Below, in pieces: positions 18,580-28,478 of a stretch of 64,000 nt of DNA; the first letter of the stretch is position 1, and each line of letters opens with the position of its first letter. The stretch spans positions 615,050-679,049 of the forward strand of contig JADJWY010000001.1 of the NCBI GenBank assembly GCA_016716085.1, given 5' to 3'. The notes under the pieces were generated by a model. It worked only from the letters and a program-made list of their open reading frames with translations, was not told where the DNA came from and did not search any database. This stretch comes from Hahellaceae bacterium (GTDB lineage: Bacteria; Pseudomonadota; Gammaproteobacteria; Pseudomonadales; Oleiphilaceae). A program made the position numbers and the translations under genes.

Positions 18580-20883
18580 TTAACTGTTCTCAGGCATTTC
18601 AGCCGAATCACCGATGGACCTGGTGCCGTCCTGCGGCTGCACTTCCAGCCGATCCACCCGTTGCAAGCCGCGCGGTAGTTTGTTACCCCTCCGGCCTCGC
18701 TCACCCCGATAGTGCTCAAGGTCCGTCAGGGAAAGCTTCAGGAAGCGTTTTCCGGCATGTATGACGAGCACATCTTTTTCCCGCATCAGCGCAACGGTAT
18801 TCATGAGTTCTTCGCCACTCTGCGCCTTGGCTCCCGGTATGCCTATAATCTTGTTACCCTTCCCCTTACTCAGTTCAGGCAACTCAGACAAAGGGAAGAC
18901 CAGCATGCGTCCCTCGGTCGTCACCGCGACCAACAACAAGCCCTCAACACCTTTGCTTTCAGGAAGGGTCTGAGGCGGGAGCAGACGGGTTTTGCCCGAC
19001 AGTGAGACCACCGCTTTACCTGAACGGTTCTTGCTGTGCAATTCCCCCAGAGGCGCCACAAACCCATAACCGGCATCTGAACAGAATAGAACCCGCTGTG
19101 AGTCCTGGCCCATCAACAGATGCTCAAACTGGGCACCCGAAGGGGGATTAACACGCCCTGTCAGCGGCTCACCCTGCCCTCTTGCCGAAGGCAGTGAATG
19201 GGCAGCCAGACTGTAAGCCCGTCCGGTCGAATCAAAGATCAGTACAGACTGGTGATTTTTGCCCCGCGCAGCCACCAGGAAGGTATCTCCCGCTTTATAC
19301 GCCAGGGTCGTTCCGTCGATCTCATGTCCCTTGGCGGCCCGAATCCAGCCCTTGGCAGACAACACCACCGTCACCGGCTCGCTGCTAATCAGGTCAGTTT
19401 CGCTATAGGCTTGGGCCTCCTGGCGTTCAACAATGGGCGAGCGACGATCATCCCCGTAGCGTTCGGCGTCCTGCTGAATCTCCTGTTTGATCAGGCGACG
19501 AAGTTTCTGCGGCGAGGCGAGCAAGCCTTCAAGCATGTCACGCTCTTTCGCCAGTTCGTCCTGCTCGGCCCGGATTTTCATTTCTTCCAATCGCGCCAAT
19601 TGCCGTAATTTGGTTTCCAGCACGTACTCAGCCTGCACTTCCGTCAACCCAAAGCGGGCCATCAGCACCGGCTTGGGTTTGTCTTCACTGCGAATAATCG
19701 CGATGACTTCGTCCAGGTTTAAAAATGCGATCAGCAAGCCTTCCAACAGGTGGAGTCGTTCCAACACCTTGTCGAGCCGGTATTGCAACCGTCGCGTCAC
19801 GGTATCCGTGCGATAGGACAGCCATTCGGTCAGCAACTGGGTCAGATTTTTCACCGCAGGCCGACCGTTAACCCCCAGCACATTCATATTGACCCGGTAG
19901 TTTTTCTCCAGGTCGGTGGTCGCAAACAAGTGCGCCATCAAGCCTTCGGCATCCACCCGATTCGAGCGCATAACAATGACGATCCGGGTCGGATTTTCAT
20001 GATCCGATTCATCCCGCACATCGGCGACCATCGGCAGCTTCTTCGCCTGCATCTGCGCCGCGATCTGCTCCTGGATTTTTGCCCCGGACACCTGATACGG
20101 CAGCTCGTTAATCACGATGTCAGCCCCGTCCCGCTCAAACTTGGCCCGCACTTTCACCGAACCGCGCCCGCTCTGATACAGACTGGCAATCTCTTTTCGT
20201 GACGTAACGATCTCGCCGCCCGTGGGGAAGTCCGGCCCTTTAATATGCGTCATCAACGCCTCAACGGAGGCCTGAGGCTCATCCAACAGGTGCAGGCATG
20301 CGCTAGCGACCTCTCGCAGATTATGCGGTGGGATGTCGGTCGCCATTCCGACCGCGATACCCGTGGTTCCATTCAGCAGTAAATTGGGTAACCGCGCGGG
20401 AAGCAGCGCCGGTTCGTCCAGCGTACCGTCAAAATTGGGCACCCAGTCGACCGTACCCTGATTCACTTCGCTCAGCAGCACTTCAGCATATTTGGCCAGC
20501 CGTGATTCGGTGTAACGCATGGCGGCAAACGACTTGGGATCGTCCGGCGAACCCCAGTTGCCCTGACCGTCAACAATGGGGTAGCGATAGGAAAACGGCT
20601 GAGCCATCAGCACCATCGCTTCGTAACAGGCACTGTCACCATGGGGATGGTATTTACCCAGCACGTCCCCGACGGTACGAGCAGATTTTTTGTGCTTGGA
20701 GCCTGCATTCAGGCCCAGTTCTGACATGGCATAGATGATGCGCCGCTGAACGGGCTTGAGGCCGTCACCAATATGCGGCAATGCGCGGTCGAGAATGACG
20801 TACATGGAATAGTCCAGGTACGCCTTTTCGGTATAGGCCTTTAACGGAAGACGCTCGATGCCTTCATCTGACAGTTGAGTCAT
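18580..20883 (-). CDS. parC: Topoisomerase IV subunit A ParC
   Basis: 767 residues. The breakage-reunion domain starts near residue 25 (YLDYSMYVILDRALP) and carries the DNA-linking tyrosine at 124 in MRYTESRL. The quinolone region reads HPHGDSACYEA, with Ser and Glu at the usual resistance positions. The C-terminal half has the beta-pinwheel blades. ParE is not in this window. The 185 bp upstream contain a 14-bp near-palindrome (ACCGGC-GT-GCCGGT, 20967-20980). Confidence 0.97.
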   Translation of the reverse strand: MTQLSDEGIERLPLKAYTEKAYLDYSMYVILDRALPHIGDGLKPVQRRIIYAMSELGLNAGSKHKKSARTVGDVLGKYHPHGDSACYEAMVLMAQPFSYRYPIVDGQGNWGSPDDPKSFAAMRYTESRLAKYAEVLLSEVNQGTVDWVPNFDGTLDEPALLPARLPNLLLNGTTGIAVGMATDIPPHNLREVASACLHLLDEPQASVEALMTHIKGPDFPTGGEIVTSRKEIASLYQSGRGSVKVRAKFERDGADIVINELPYQVSGAKIQEQIAAQMQAKKLPMVADVRDESDHENPTRIVIVMRSNRVDAEGLMAHLFATTDLEKNYRVNMNVLGVNGRPAVKNLTQLLTEWLSYRTDTVTRRLQYRLDKVLERLHLLEGLLIAFLNLDEVIAIIRSEDKPKPVLMARFGLTEVQAEYVLETKLRQLARLEEMKIRAEQDELAKERDMLEGLLASPQKLRRLIKQEIQQDAERYGDDRRSPIVERQEAQAYSETDLISSEPVTVVLSAKGWIRAAKGHEIDGTTLAYKAGDTFLVAARGKNHQSVLIFDSTGRAYSLAAHSLPSARGQGEPLTGRVNPPSGAQFEHLLMGQDSQRVLFCSDAGYGFVAPLGELHSKNRSGKAVVSLSGKTRLLPPQTLPESKGVEGLLLVAVTTEGRMLVFPLSELPELSKGKGNKIIGIPGAKAQSGEELMNTVALMREKDVLVIHAGKRFLKLSLTDLEHYRGERGRRGNKLPRGLQRVDRLEVQPQDGTRSIGDSAEMPENS

Positions 20884-21068
20884 GGATGCTCGTTACTCTT
20901 GTTCTCGATTGATGGGGTAACCGACAGGTAAGCTGTGAATTGTGACCGGAAGCTCAAGGCTTGGCAACCGGCGTGCCGGTCGGACCCGGTAGGGGCAACT
21001 ACGAATTACTGAAACTGGGTGATTTTTCTACTCTGAATGTCCGTTATGGGCAGGAGTCATGAGCCAGT

Positions 21069-21305
21069 ATGAGACATCCCAAGGTCACGGTCACACAGCG
21101 CACTCGCCGCAAACAGATCACATCCATTCTCGGCCACTCGGTGACGATCGGGTGTTATATGCTGGCCACGATGTTACTGCTTGAGTATCTGTGGTCCGGC
21201 TCGATCTCCGGACTGGTCTTTTACGTGGTGATTACGGGGCTGTTTGTCGCGACGTTGACACTGGTTCGCTGCAAAGCGACTTCTAGACGGGCTTTGAAGG
21301 CTTAA
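21069..21305 (+). CDS. Small two-TM membrane protein, unknown
   Basis: 78 residues. A basic N-terminus (about 1-17) is followed by two hydrophobic helices (about 20-41 and 46-66) and a basic tail. I recognise no family. The ribosome site AGGAG (21051-21055) is 13 bp from this ATG but only 4 bp from another ATG at 21060 in a different frame, which opens just 41 hydrophilic codons. The membrane-like composition favours the 21069 frame. Overlaps the convergent gene at 21283 by 23 bp. Confidence 0.5.
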   Translation: MRHPKVTVTQRTRRKQITSILGHSVTIGCYMLATMLLLEYLWSGSISGLVFYVVITGLFVATLTLVRCKATSRRALKA

Positions 21306-21555
21306 CAGGTGCTTGTGAGGCTGGCGAATATCGGGTAGAGGGTGCATTCCACCCTTCCTTGGCAGCTGGCGCGATGATCGGTAGCGTTAAAACCTCTGGT
21401 GATACCGAGCCCCAGGCCTTGCCAGAAGCCTGAGCAGTTTCTGGGCGCTGATCCTGAACAGCCCATCCCAGGGCACAGACGGCCGTCAAACCCGCCACCA
21501 TAACTTTCAAATGCCGGATGACACTCATAGGGCTGGAGACTGCGCTGTCAGACAT
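21283..21555 (-). CDS. Hypothetical single-TM or exported small protein
   Basis: 90 residues. One hydrophobic segment (about 14-33) could be a signal anchor. The rest is Pro/Ala/Ser-rich with no recognisable domain. It shares its last 23 bp with the convergent membrane protein gene. Function unknown, and it may not be a true gene. Confidence 0.4.
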   Translation of the reverse strand: MSDSAVSSPMSVIRHLKVMVAGLTAVCALGWAVQDQRPETAQASGKAWGSVSPEVLTLPIIAPAAKEGWNAPSTRYSPASQAPVKPSKPV

Positions 21556-21745
21556 AGGCGACCCATTCCTTTACAACATGAGCACATTTTAACCACACCC
21601 CAACTCAAACACTGTTGCAAAGGCGTTACAATTCCTTAGCACTTTTGTAAGCGGGCAGACCGTGCTCATTGCTTCAAAGTTGCCAGCAGCCAAACCATCC
21701 CTTAAGTTTAAAGGCTCCCCCCACGACAAAGGCCACGCAATTCAA

Positions 21746-22873
21746 ATGAACATCCTGGTGATCAACTACGGCAGTTCAAGTATCAAGTATCAGGTGATCG
21801 ATACACGCAGTGAAACGACACTCAAGTCTGGCAATATTGAACGCGTGGGGCTGGACATTGCGCCCGACGCTGCCATGCGGCAACTGCTGGCGACCCTCCA
21901 GGACTGCGCCATAGGCGCGATCGGTCATCGTGTCGTGCACGGTGGAGATCACTTCAGGCAGGCCGCCCCCATCGACGACACGGTCATCGGGGTGATCCGC
22001 GAGTGCTGCAAGCTTGCGCCGCTGCATAACCCGCGAAACCTTGATGGCATTCTGGCCGCTCGCGCAGCCTTTCCCGAGGTGCCACAGGTCGCCGTATTTG
22101 ACACGGCCTTTCACGCCACGCTGCCGGAGCATGCCCATACCTATGCATTACCGCAAACGCATTGCCGCACACATTCGCTCAGGCGCTTTGGCTTCCACGG
22201 CACCTCTCACCAATACGTCGCTCAAAAGGCCGCCGAAACCTTACGGCGACCTTTGAGTGAACTCAGGCTGATCTCCTTGCACCTCGGCAACGGGGCCAGT
22301 GCCTGTGCCCTCGAAGGCGGGCGATCAGTCGAGACCAGCATGGGCATGACGCCCCTGGAAGGCCTGGTTATGGGCACCCGCAGCGGGGATCTGGACCCAG
22401 GCGCCCTGCTCTACCTGATGCGGCAGGAGAATTTCTCTGTCGAAGACGTCGACACGCTGCTGAATAAACAGAGTGGGCTTCTGGGTGTGTCCGGCCTTAG
22501 CCCCGATGTGCGCGAATTGGAGAAAGCGGCCAGCGAGGGTCATCCCGGCGCCTCTCTGGCACTTGCGGTATTTGTTCACCGCGTGCGCAAATACCTGGGC
22601 GCCTACCTGGCCATTCTCAACGGTGCCGATGCCATCATTCTGACGGGGGGCATTGGCGAAAACAGTCCCTCCATGCGCCAGCGCATCCTGCAGGATTTGA
22701 GTTTTGCCGGCATCGCGTTGGATACCGCTAAAAATGAAGCCCGGCCGACAGCGCTCCAGTCGGTGCTTGAGATCTCTTCCCCTCAGTCCAGGGTTAAGCT
22801 GTTAACGATCAAAACCAACGAAGAATTGATGATTGCGCAGCAAACACTCGCAGCACTGAACACGGTCCCGTAA
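21746..22873 (+). CDS. ackA: Acetate kinase
   Basis: 375 residues from the ATG at 21746, where the family begins (MNILVINYGSSSIKY). An in-frame start at 21662 would add 28 residues unlike the family. Interconverts acetate and acetyl phosphate with ATP. The key motifs are present: NYGSSSIK, GHRVVHGG with the catalytic Arg, FDTAFH, FHGTSHQYV, HLGNGASACA and GGIGENSP. Slightly shorter than the ~400 residues usual for AckA. No pta gene is adjacent, so its pathway partner is unclear. Confidence 0.9.
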   Translation: MNILVINYGSSSIKYQVIDTRSETTLKSGNIERVGLDIAPDAAMRQLLATLQDCAIGAIGHRVVHGGDHFRQAAPIDDTVIGVIRECCKLAPLHNPRNLDGILAARAAFPEVPQVAVFDTAFHATLPEHAHTYALPQTHCRTHSLRRFGFHGTSHQYVAQKAAETLRRPLSELRLISLHLGNGASACALEGGRSVETSMGMTPLEGLVMGTRSGDLDPGALLYLMRQENFSVEDVDTLLNKQSGLLGVSGLSPDVRELEKAASEGHPGASLALAVFVHRVRKYLGAYLAILNGADAIILTGGIGENSPSMRQRILQDLSFAGIALDTAKNEARPTALQSVLEISSPQSRVKLLTIKTNEELMIAQQTLAALNTVP

Positions 22874-22968
22874 GTAAAACCTGCATTTTTGTAGGGATAT
22901 GCCAAACTTCTGCTATGGGCAGCGCTGTTGTAGAATGCCCGCTCCATCGTCTAAGCAAGGAAAAACGG

Positions 22969-23970
22969 ATGTTGACGGCCAGCGATAAAGTTTTGGTTAC
23001 CGGTGCAACCGGCTTTACAGGTGCCTACCTGATCAAGGCATTGGTCAAGTTGGGTTGCGATGTGCATGCTATCGCACGCAAGAGCAGTAAACTGGGCGAG
23101 CTGGAATCGCTGCCGGTCACCTGGCATCGTGGTGATGTATACGACGCAGAGGTCATCAACAAGGCCGTAGAGGGCGTCAATTACATTTTTCACCTTGCTG
23201 CGGCTTACCGGGAAGCCAAAGCAGGCGATGAAGTCTACTCACTGGTTCACATCCAGAGCACCCAATTGCTGGCTAAAGCGGCCGTCAAACAGGCCAGTTT
23301 CCGAAAGTTTGTTCATGTCTCAACCGTGGGCGTTCTGGGGCATATTGAAGTCCCACCGGCCAACGAAGACAGCCCCTATAATCCTGGCGATATTTACCAA
23401 AGCACTAAAGTCGACGGTGAAGTGTGGATTCTGGATTTTGCCAAGTCCAACAATATGCCCCTGACGGTCATTCGACCGGCCGCCATCTATGGCCCTGGCG
23501 ACCGACGACTGCTGAAAATTTTCAAACTGGCAAAAATGCCCATAACGCCGATTCTCGGCTTCGGCAAAGGACTCTACCACCTGATCCATGTTGAGGATCT
23601 TGTCAGCTACCTGATTGCAGCGGCGGAGCCATCAGAGAAAACCAATGGCCAGATTTACATTTGCGGAAACCCCAAAACCTACTCTATCCCGGACATGACT
23701 CGCGTCATCAAGGAAGAACTCGGGCTGCCCTACCGTATTCTGCGCATTCCTGCGGCACCTTTCTTCCTGCTGGGCTACATCGTCGAGGCGGTGTGCAAAC
23801 CGCTGAATATTGAGCCGCCCATCTACCCTCGCCGGGTTGCTTTTTTTACGAAAGATCGCTCATTTGAAACCACTAAGATCAGACGCGACCTGGGGGATTT
23901 GTACCAATACACCAGCGAAGATGGAATTCGTAAACTGACGCAGTGGTACGTTAAAGCAGGATGGTTGTAA
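22969..23970 (+). CDS. NAD-dependent epimerase/dehydratase (extended SDR)
   Basis: 333 residues from the ATG at 22969 (AAGGA 8 bp upstream). Rossmann motif TGATGFTGAYL is at the N-terminus and the catalytic pair is YQSTK. RPAAIYGPGD marks the extended SDR class that acts on nucleotide sugars or related alcohols. The overall type is close to dihydroflavonol-reductase/HpnA-like epimerases; the substrate cannot be told. Followed after 3 bp by the next gene and leads a three-gene unit ending in a glycosyltransferase, which suggests glycan or glycolipid work. Confidence 0.8.
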   Translation: MLTASDKVLVTGATGFTGAYLIKALVKLGCDVHAIARKSSKLGELESLPVTWHRGDVYDAEVINKAVEGVNYIFHLAAAYREAKAGDEVYSLVHIQSTQLLAKAAVKQASFRKFVHVSTVGVLGHIEVPPANEDSPYNPGDIYQSTKVDGEVWILDFAKSNNMPLTVIRPAAIYGPGDRRLLKIFKLAKMPITPILGFGKGLYHLIHVEDLVSYLIAAAEPSEKTNGQIYICGNPKTYSIPDMTRVIKEELGLPYRILRIPAAPFFLLGYIVEAVCKPLNIEPPIYPRRVAFFTKDRSFETTKIRRDLGDLYQYTSEDGIRKLTQWYVKAGWL

Positions 23971-23973
23971 ACA

Positions 23974-24801
23974 ATGAGTCAGTTCGCAGTTGATACGTCC
24001 AAAGAAATCAGTCTGGCGCTGGATACTCATGTCCATATCTACCCGACGTTTGCCCCTGCCAGCGCACTCGATAGCGCATGGCTTAACCTCACGCAGATTA
24101 TCCGGGATCATCACCTGGAGAATGCCGTACCCGCGTTTATCTGGTCACGTTTTGCCCGTGAAACCGATCTTTATCAACTTCTGACCGCGCACGCCGCTGA
24201 ATGCGGTGGCTGGTATGCGGATCCTGCAGAGACCACCTCCGTTGGATTCTGGGCCCAACACACCGATGGCAAACGTCTCTTTATTTTTCTGGGGTCTCAA
24301 CTCGTCAGTCAGGAAGGGCTGGAAGTTCTGCTGGCCGGCGCCTATGAGGCTCATTTCCAGGGAAAACCCGTCGCAGACATTATCACCCATTACGGCAACA
24401 CCCATCTCGTTATCCTGCCCTGGGGAGTGGGCAAATGGATGGGGCAACGCGGCCGTTTGGTTGAAGAATTGGTCTGTGGCACGCTTAATGGCAAATTTGT
24501 GCTGGGCGATAACAGTAGCCGACCGGCATTCTGGTCCCCGATCCGTGCATTTATCAAAGCGGAGCGCAACCAACATAAAAAAGTCTGCCCCGGCACCGAC
24601 CCTCTGCCGATCAAAGGGCAGGAGCAGCGTATTGGACAATCTGGCATTGTTTTGGAGCACTTGCCTGCTGACATCTTCACATCATCTGATATACTGCCCA
24701 GAGCGTTAAAAACCGGTTCAAATCAGTTCAAATCCGGTTTTGACCGGCGTGAACATCCGTTACGCTTTTTTCTCAATCAGCTCAAGATTCGCCTATCATG
24801 A
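23974..24801 (+). CDS. Putative amidohydrolase-like metal hydrolase
   Basis: 275 residues, without signal peptide or TM segment. The N-terminus has DTHVHIY, the His-x-His metal motif at the first strand of amidohydrolase TIM barrels. Near residue 210 PGTDPLP gives the late aspartate expected of such enzymes, and VLGDNSSRP lies between. Overall similarity to a named family is not clear to me. It overlaps the next gene by 4 bp (ATGA), so it is coupled to the glycosyltransferase. A deacylase or sugar-modifying role is a guess from context. Confidence 0.5.
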   Translation: MSQFAVDTSKEISLALDTHVHIYPTFAPASALDSAWLNLTQIIRDHHLENAVPAFIWSRFARETDLYQLLTAHAAECGGWYADPAETTSVGFWAQHTDGKRLFIFLGSQLVSQEGLEVLLAGAYEAHFQGKPVADIITHYGNTHLVILPWGVGKWMGQRGRLVEELVCGTLNGKFVLGDNSSRPAFWSPIRAFIKAERNQHKKVCPGTDPLPIKGQEQRIGQSGIVLEHLPADIFTSSDILPRALKTGSNQFKSGFDRREHPLRFFLNQLKIRLS

Positions 24802-25961
24802 ATGTGCTGTTGCTGGCTCCGCACCCCTTCTATCAGGATCGAGGCACGCCGATTGCCGTCGACCTCCTGATCAAGGTCTTGACCGAGGCTGGCCACACGG
24901 TTGACTGCCTCTGTTTCAGCGAAGGAACAGACCGAAACTACCCTAACTTCCGCCTGTTCAGAGCTCATGGCATTCCAGAAGTAGAAGGTATTCGCCCTGG
25001 CTTTTCAGTCAAAAAACTCTACATGGATTTGTTTTTCTTCTTCAAGTTCATCGGGCTATTTATCCGTAACCGTTATGACGTCGTTCACGCGGTTGAAGAA
25101 AGCGCGTTCATGGCGATGGTCGTCTGCAAGCTGTTTCGGCGTAAATTCATTTACGACATGGATTCCTCCATGGTCACGCAGCTGCTGGATAAATCCGAAA
25201 AGCTCCGCTCAATGGAAGGCTCGCTACGCTGGCTGGAATCACTCCCTATGCGCACTGCCGAGGCGGTTGTGCCCGTGTGTGACGCGTTGGCAGACGAGGT
25301 GAAGAAGTACCGTAAGGACGGCATTTTTATACTCAAAGATGTATCGCTGGTGGACAACACCCCGCCCTCCGTTGACCCTGCCAATGCTCTGCGCGAACAG
25401 TACGGCATCAAAGGGCCTGTCCTGATGTACATCGGCAACCTCGAGAGCTATCAGGGCATCGACCTGATGCTGGAGAGCTTCGCGCTGGCGGTGCGGGAAG
25501 TCCCGGAATCCTGCCTGATTGTCATCGGTGGCGAGGATGAGCATATTGCCGGCTATCAGAAAAAAGCGAAAGCCTTGGGCCTCGAGCAAAAAGCGCTGTT
25601 TCTCGGCAAGCGGCCTGTCAGTCAAATCAACGACTTTATGTCCCAGGCCGACCTGCTCGTCTCTCCACGGGTTCATGGCGTCAACACGCCGATGAAAGTC
25701 TATAGCTATCTGGATTCCGGCATCGCCGTGCTGGCCACACGCCTCCCCACCCATACGCAGGTCATGACCGACGAATTTGGCTTTCTGGCGGCAGATACGG
25801 CTGAAGCCTTTTCCACGGCGATGATTGAAGCCTTGAAAAGCCCGAAGCTACGCGCCGAAAAAGCAAAAGCCGCAAAAGCGATGATCGCCCGCGAACACAG
25901 TATTGAAGCCTTTAGCCGGCAGCTTAAAGTCGTTTATGACTACGTCGGGAGAGGCCGTTAA
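24798..25961 (+). CDS. Glycosyltransferase family 4 (GT-B)
   Basis: 387 residues. The N-terminal Rossmann half starts with LLLAPHPFYQDRGTPIAVD, the donor half with VLMYIGNLESYQGIDL. The loop SPRVHGVNTPMKVYSYLDSG provides the nucleotide-sugar site. A cytoplasmic retaining transferase that adds one sugar to a lipid-linked acceptor is the usual role; the sugar is unknown. Last gene of the 22969 unit. Its stop codon sits in the loop of a strong hairpin. Confidence 0.85.
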   Translation: MNVLLLAPHPFYQDRGTPIAVDLLIKVLTEAGHTVDCLCFSEGTDRNYPNFRLFRAHGIPEVEGIRPGFSVKKLYMDLFFFFKFIGLFIRNRYDVVHAVEESAFMAMVVCKLFRRKFIYDMDSSMVTQLLDKSEKLRSMEGSLRWLESLPMRTAEAVVPVCDALADEVKKYRKDGIFILKDVSLVDNTPPSVDPANALREQYGIKGPVLMYIGNLESYQGIDLMLESFALAVREVPESCLIVIGGEDEHIAGYQKKAKALGLEQKALFLGKRPVSQINDFMSQADLLVSPRVHGVNTPMKVYSYLDSGIAVLATRLPTHTQVMTDEFGFLAADTAEAFSTAMIEALKSPKLRAEKAKAAKAMIAREHSIEAFSRQLKVVYDYVGRGR

Positions 25962-25973
25962 ACGGCCTCTTTC
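25950..25973 (+). terminator. Terminator hairpin with the stop codon in its loop
   Basis: AGAGGCCGT, loop TAA (the stop codon), ACGGCCTCT: a perfect GC-rich nine-base stem followed by TTTCC. The T-run is short, but position and stem strength favour a terminator of the 22969-25961 unit. Confidence 0.6.
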
Positions 25974-25995
25974 CAAGCCGGCTGAAGCTCACAGG

Positions 25996-26733
25996 CTACG
26001 CTTTTTTTACCCGCTCAAACGCAGCAATCACGGGCGACCCAAATATCGCCTGAAGCCCCAGAATCCTGGCCATTTTTTCCAATAAGGCAGACACCTTAGG
26101 CTTCTTCAGGGCACGGTGAACCGCCATCGGAAAGAAGAACTGCCCGACTCGACTCACCTGACGAAAGCCGTTCGCCTCGAATGCGGCAATGAGGTCTGCT
26201 TCCTTGAAAATCCGGTAGGGACGCGTATTGGATTCGACCCCTTTTTTGAGGTGATAAAGGCTTTCCGTGAGAAAGTTAAAACTGCGCAAGGTTGGATAGT
26301 CGACCACGACACGACGATCAGCCACCCGGCACATTTCCCGGATATACCCCTGCCAATCCTGAATGTGAGCCAGCATGCGATAGCTCAATACCACCGGGAA
26401 TGCCCGATCAGGAAACGGAAAGGTCGCAAAATCGCCTTCCGTTAAGGCCACCGCCCCCTGAGACAGGCTGCTATCTATTCTTTCGCGTGTGCATCCCACA
26501 CTGGAGAGAATCTGATGGGGCAGACCCAGCGCCTTTAGCACCGTAATGTTTTGTCCGTGTGCCCCGCCCGGCTCCAAAACTTTACACCCGGAAACGTCCG
26601 CCAGACTCTTTCGGGTTGCCTCATCCTGCACCTCCAGCAACCATTCACCGGTAGGTCCGCTGAAGCGGGAAGCGTAATCATGTGTCGAGCTTTCCTGGTC
26701 CGGCACCAGGCTTAATCCTTCATTCAGTTCCAT
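25996..26733 (-). CDS. Class I SAM-dependent methyltransferase
   Basis: 245 residues. Motif I is VLEPGGAHGQNI (about 50-61). An acidic strand end and EGDFATFPFPDRAF follow, with the typical LSYRMLAHIQDW post-motif region. Substrate unknown. It starts 3 bp after the stop of the GlpD-like oxidoreductase gene, so the two form an operon on the minus strand. It converges with the glycosyltransferase gene. Small-molecule or lipid methylation is more likely than nucleic acid, but that is inference. Confidence 0.8.
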   Translation of the reverse strand: MELNEGLSLVPDQESSTHDYASRFSGPTGEWLLEVQDEATRKSLADVSGCKVLEPGGAHGQNITVLKALGLPHQILSSVGCTRERIDSSLSQGAVALTEGDFATFPFPDRAFPVVLSYRMLAHIQDWQGYIREMCRVADRRVVVDYPTLRSFNFLTESLYHLKKGVESNTRPYRIFKEADLIAAFEANGFRQVSRVGQFFFPMAVHRALKKPKVSALLEKMARILGLQAIFGSPVIAAFERVKKA

Positions 26734-26736
26734 GTT

Positions 26737-28356
26737 TCACCCTGACGACCAATTGGGATAAATTTCATTTAATCGATGCAGCTCATCCTGACAGTGTTCT
26801 GTACTCCAGCCCGAATAGCTCTGCAGCAGCTCCAGCGTTTGATTGATTGTCGCCTTTGAGGGACGCTCCAGAGAACCTAGCCCCAAGCGTCGCACCAGAA
26901 TATCATCCAGATGCACCGCCCACTCATGCTGAACGGCATAGAGAACTTCCGCACAGAGATGGTCGTTCGTGCCATCCAGGACATCAGTGCCGACATGCGT
27001 ATGCCCTACAAATTCGATCAGGTCTGAATAACAGCGTCCGTAGCGGGCCTTCAGGCCGGTGGCAACTTCTGAAGTCAGCAACTTTTCAATCTCGGCAACC
27101 CGCGCCTCCGCCTCACGATCTGTCAGGGGCTTAAGGTCTGCGGAGCCAATGGCTTTGGATGGAGAGCCTGAGGCCCAATAGTCCTCGTGAGCATCCAGAA
27201 ACTGTTCAGCCTCGTAGCGTGCCGTGGTGTACTTGGTTCCCTTAACCACCCATAAACCCGGATGCTTTGCCCAGCTGAGCGTCTTGTTGTGACGCATCAA
27301 CCACGCCTCGGGATCATCATCCCCTGTCTTGCGCTCATCCGACGGCAAATAACCCACATGCACATGGGTAATGTCAGCCAAAGTCAAAACAGGCTGTTCA
27401 AAGGCCTCATTGATTTCCTGAATACAGCGCTCGGCCACTTCGCGTGACACCGTCGGTGCATCGGGTGAATTTTCATCAAAATACCAGGTGCCGATAAGGG
27501 TATGATTGCCGCAGGGTGCCGCAAATAACAGACGCCCCCGATTTCCCTGACGGGAATTGAATCCAAAGGCTGTTTTGCCCAGTTTCCGCCGCGTGATCAG
27601 GTTTACGGCTTTGACATAGGCCATCGGCTGGCGGCTTCCTTCTGGCTTCAGCAGACGCTCGGCGACGGACCAGGCCCCGGAACAATCCACAACGGCCCTG
27701 GCACCAAACGCGATACGGTCGCTGTTTTCAGACAGGCATTCAACTCTCCACCCAAGCCCGGTCTGAGCCATCGAAACCACCGTGTGATAGTTTCGAATAA
27801 CGGCCCCCGCACGCGCGGCATCTTTGAGAAACAAGGTCAGTAAACGCTCAGTATCTGACGCTTGCGCATCATGCCAATCCAAGGCAAAGCTACCCGCATC
27901 CCGCAAGGGCTGCGCCGCGTTGGCCTGGTAACGCGCTAAGGAGGCTAGCCCCGCATTGGGAACATGCGAGTACTCTGGCATCCCCTCATTCCGCGTCCGG
28001 GTAAGCCAGTTATAGAAACCCGCGACCAATCCTACGCTCAGTTCATTTTTAACGACGGATCGGGACAAAGGAACCAAACAATGCAGGGGCTTAACCAGAT
28101 GGGGGGCATAGGCCATTAAACGCTTACGTTCATCCGCCGAATAACGGGTGCGCGCGATGTCGAAGCTTTGCAGATAACGCAGCCCGCCATGAATCACTTT
28201 GAGACTGTTGGCAGACGTCGCCGCACCAATATCAGCCTTTTCCAACACCAGCACACTCAAACCGCGCTGACTGGCTTCATAGGCCAGGGTTGCGCCATAG
28301 ATGCCTGCGCCAACGATCAGGAGATCGAATTGCATGTCCTTGTCACTTTGCTCCAT
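26737..28356 (-). CDS. GlpD-like FAD-dependent oxidoreductase
   Basis: 539 residues. The FAD-binding start is LLIVGAGIYGATLA, and NSLKVIHGGLRYLQ is the signature shared with glycerol-3-phosphate dehydrogenases of the GlpD/GlpA type. A C-terminal helical domain (about 390-530) is present, as in GlpD. Without glpK, glpF or glpR nearby and with a methyltransferase behind it, the substrate may not be glycerol-3-phosphate. Transcribed leftwards, 122 bp downstream of the giant SGNH gene. Confidence 0.75.
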   Translation of the reverse strand: MEQSDKDMQFDLLIVGAGIYGATLAYEASQRGLSVLVLEKADIGAATSANSLKVIHGGLRYLQSFDIARTRYSADERKRLMAYAPHLVKPLHCLVPLSRSVVKNELSVGLVAGFYNWLTRTRNEGMPEYSHVPNAGLASLARYQANAAQPLRDAGSFALDWHDAQASDTERLLTLFLKDAARAGAVIRNYHTVVSMAQTGLGWRVECLSENSDRIAFGARAVVDCSGAWSVAERLLKPEGSRQPMAYVKAVNLITRRKLGKTAFGFNSRQGNRGRLLFAAPCGNHTLIGTWYFDENSPDAPTVSREVAERCIQEINEAFEQPVLTLADITHVHVGYLPSDERKTGDDDPEAWLMRHNKTLSWAKHPGLWVVKGTKYTTARYEAEQFLDAHEDYWASGSPSKAIGSADLKPLTDREAEARVAEIEKLLTSEVATGLKARYGRCYSDLIEFVGHTHVGTDVLDGTNDHLCAEVLYAVQHEWAVHLDDILVRRLGLGSLERPSKATINQTLELLQSYSGWSTEHCQDELHRLNEIYPNWSSG

Positions 28357-28478
28357 ATGCCCTCACACTCGCCTGCCAGGTCCACTCGCCTCATGGCGAC
28401 CCGCTTTACAACGAGCCGCCATTCTACGAGAAATTTATTACGCTAAACAGGTCAGTATAGTTGGCAATAGAGCTGCCT

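Noticed and set aside
21060..21185. 41-codon frame with the better-placed ribosome site AGGAG
   Set aside because: Hydrophilic and without any pattern; the overlapping 21069 frame has two clear membrane helices. Kept only as a doubt about that start.
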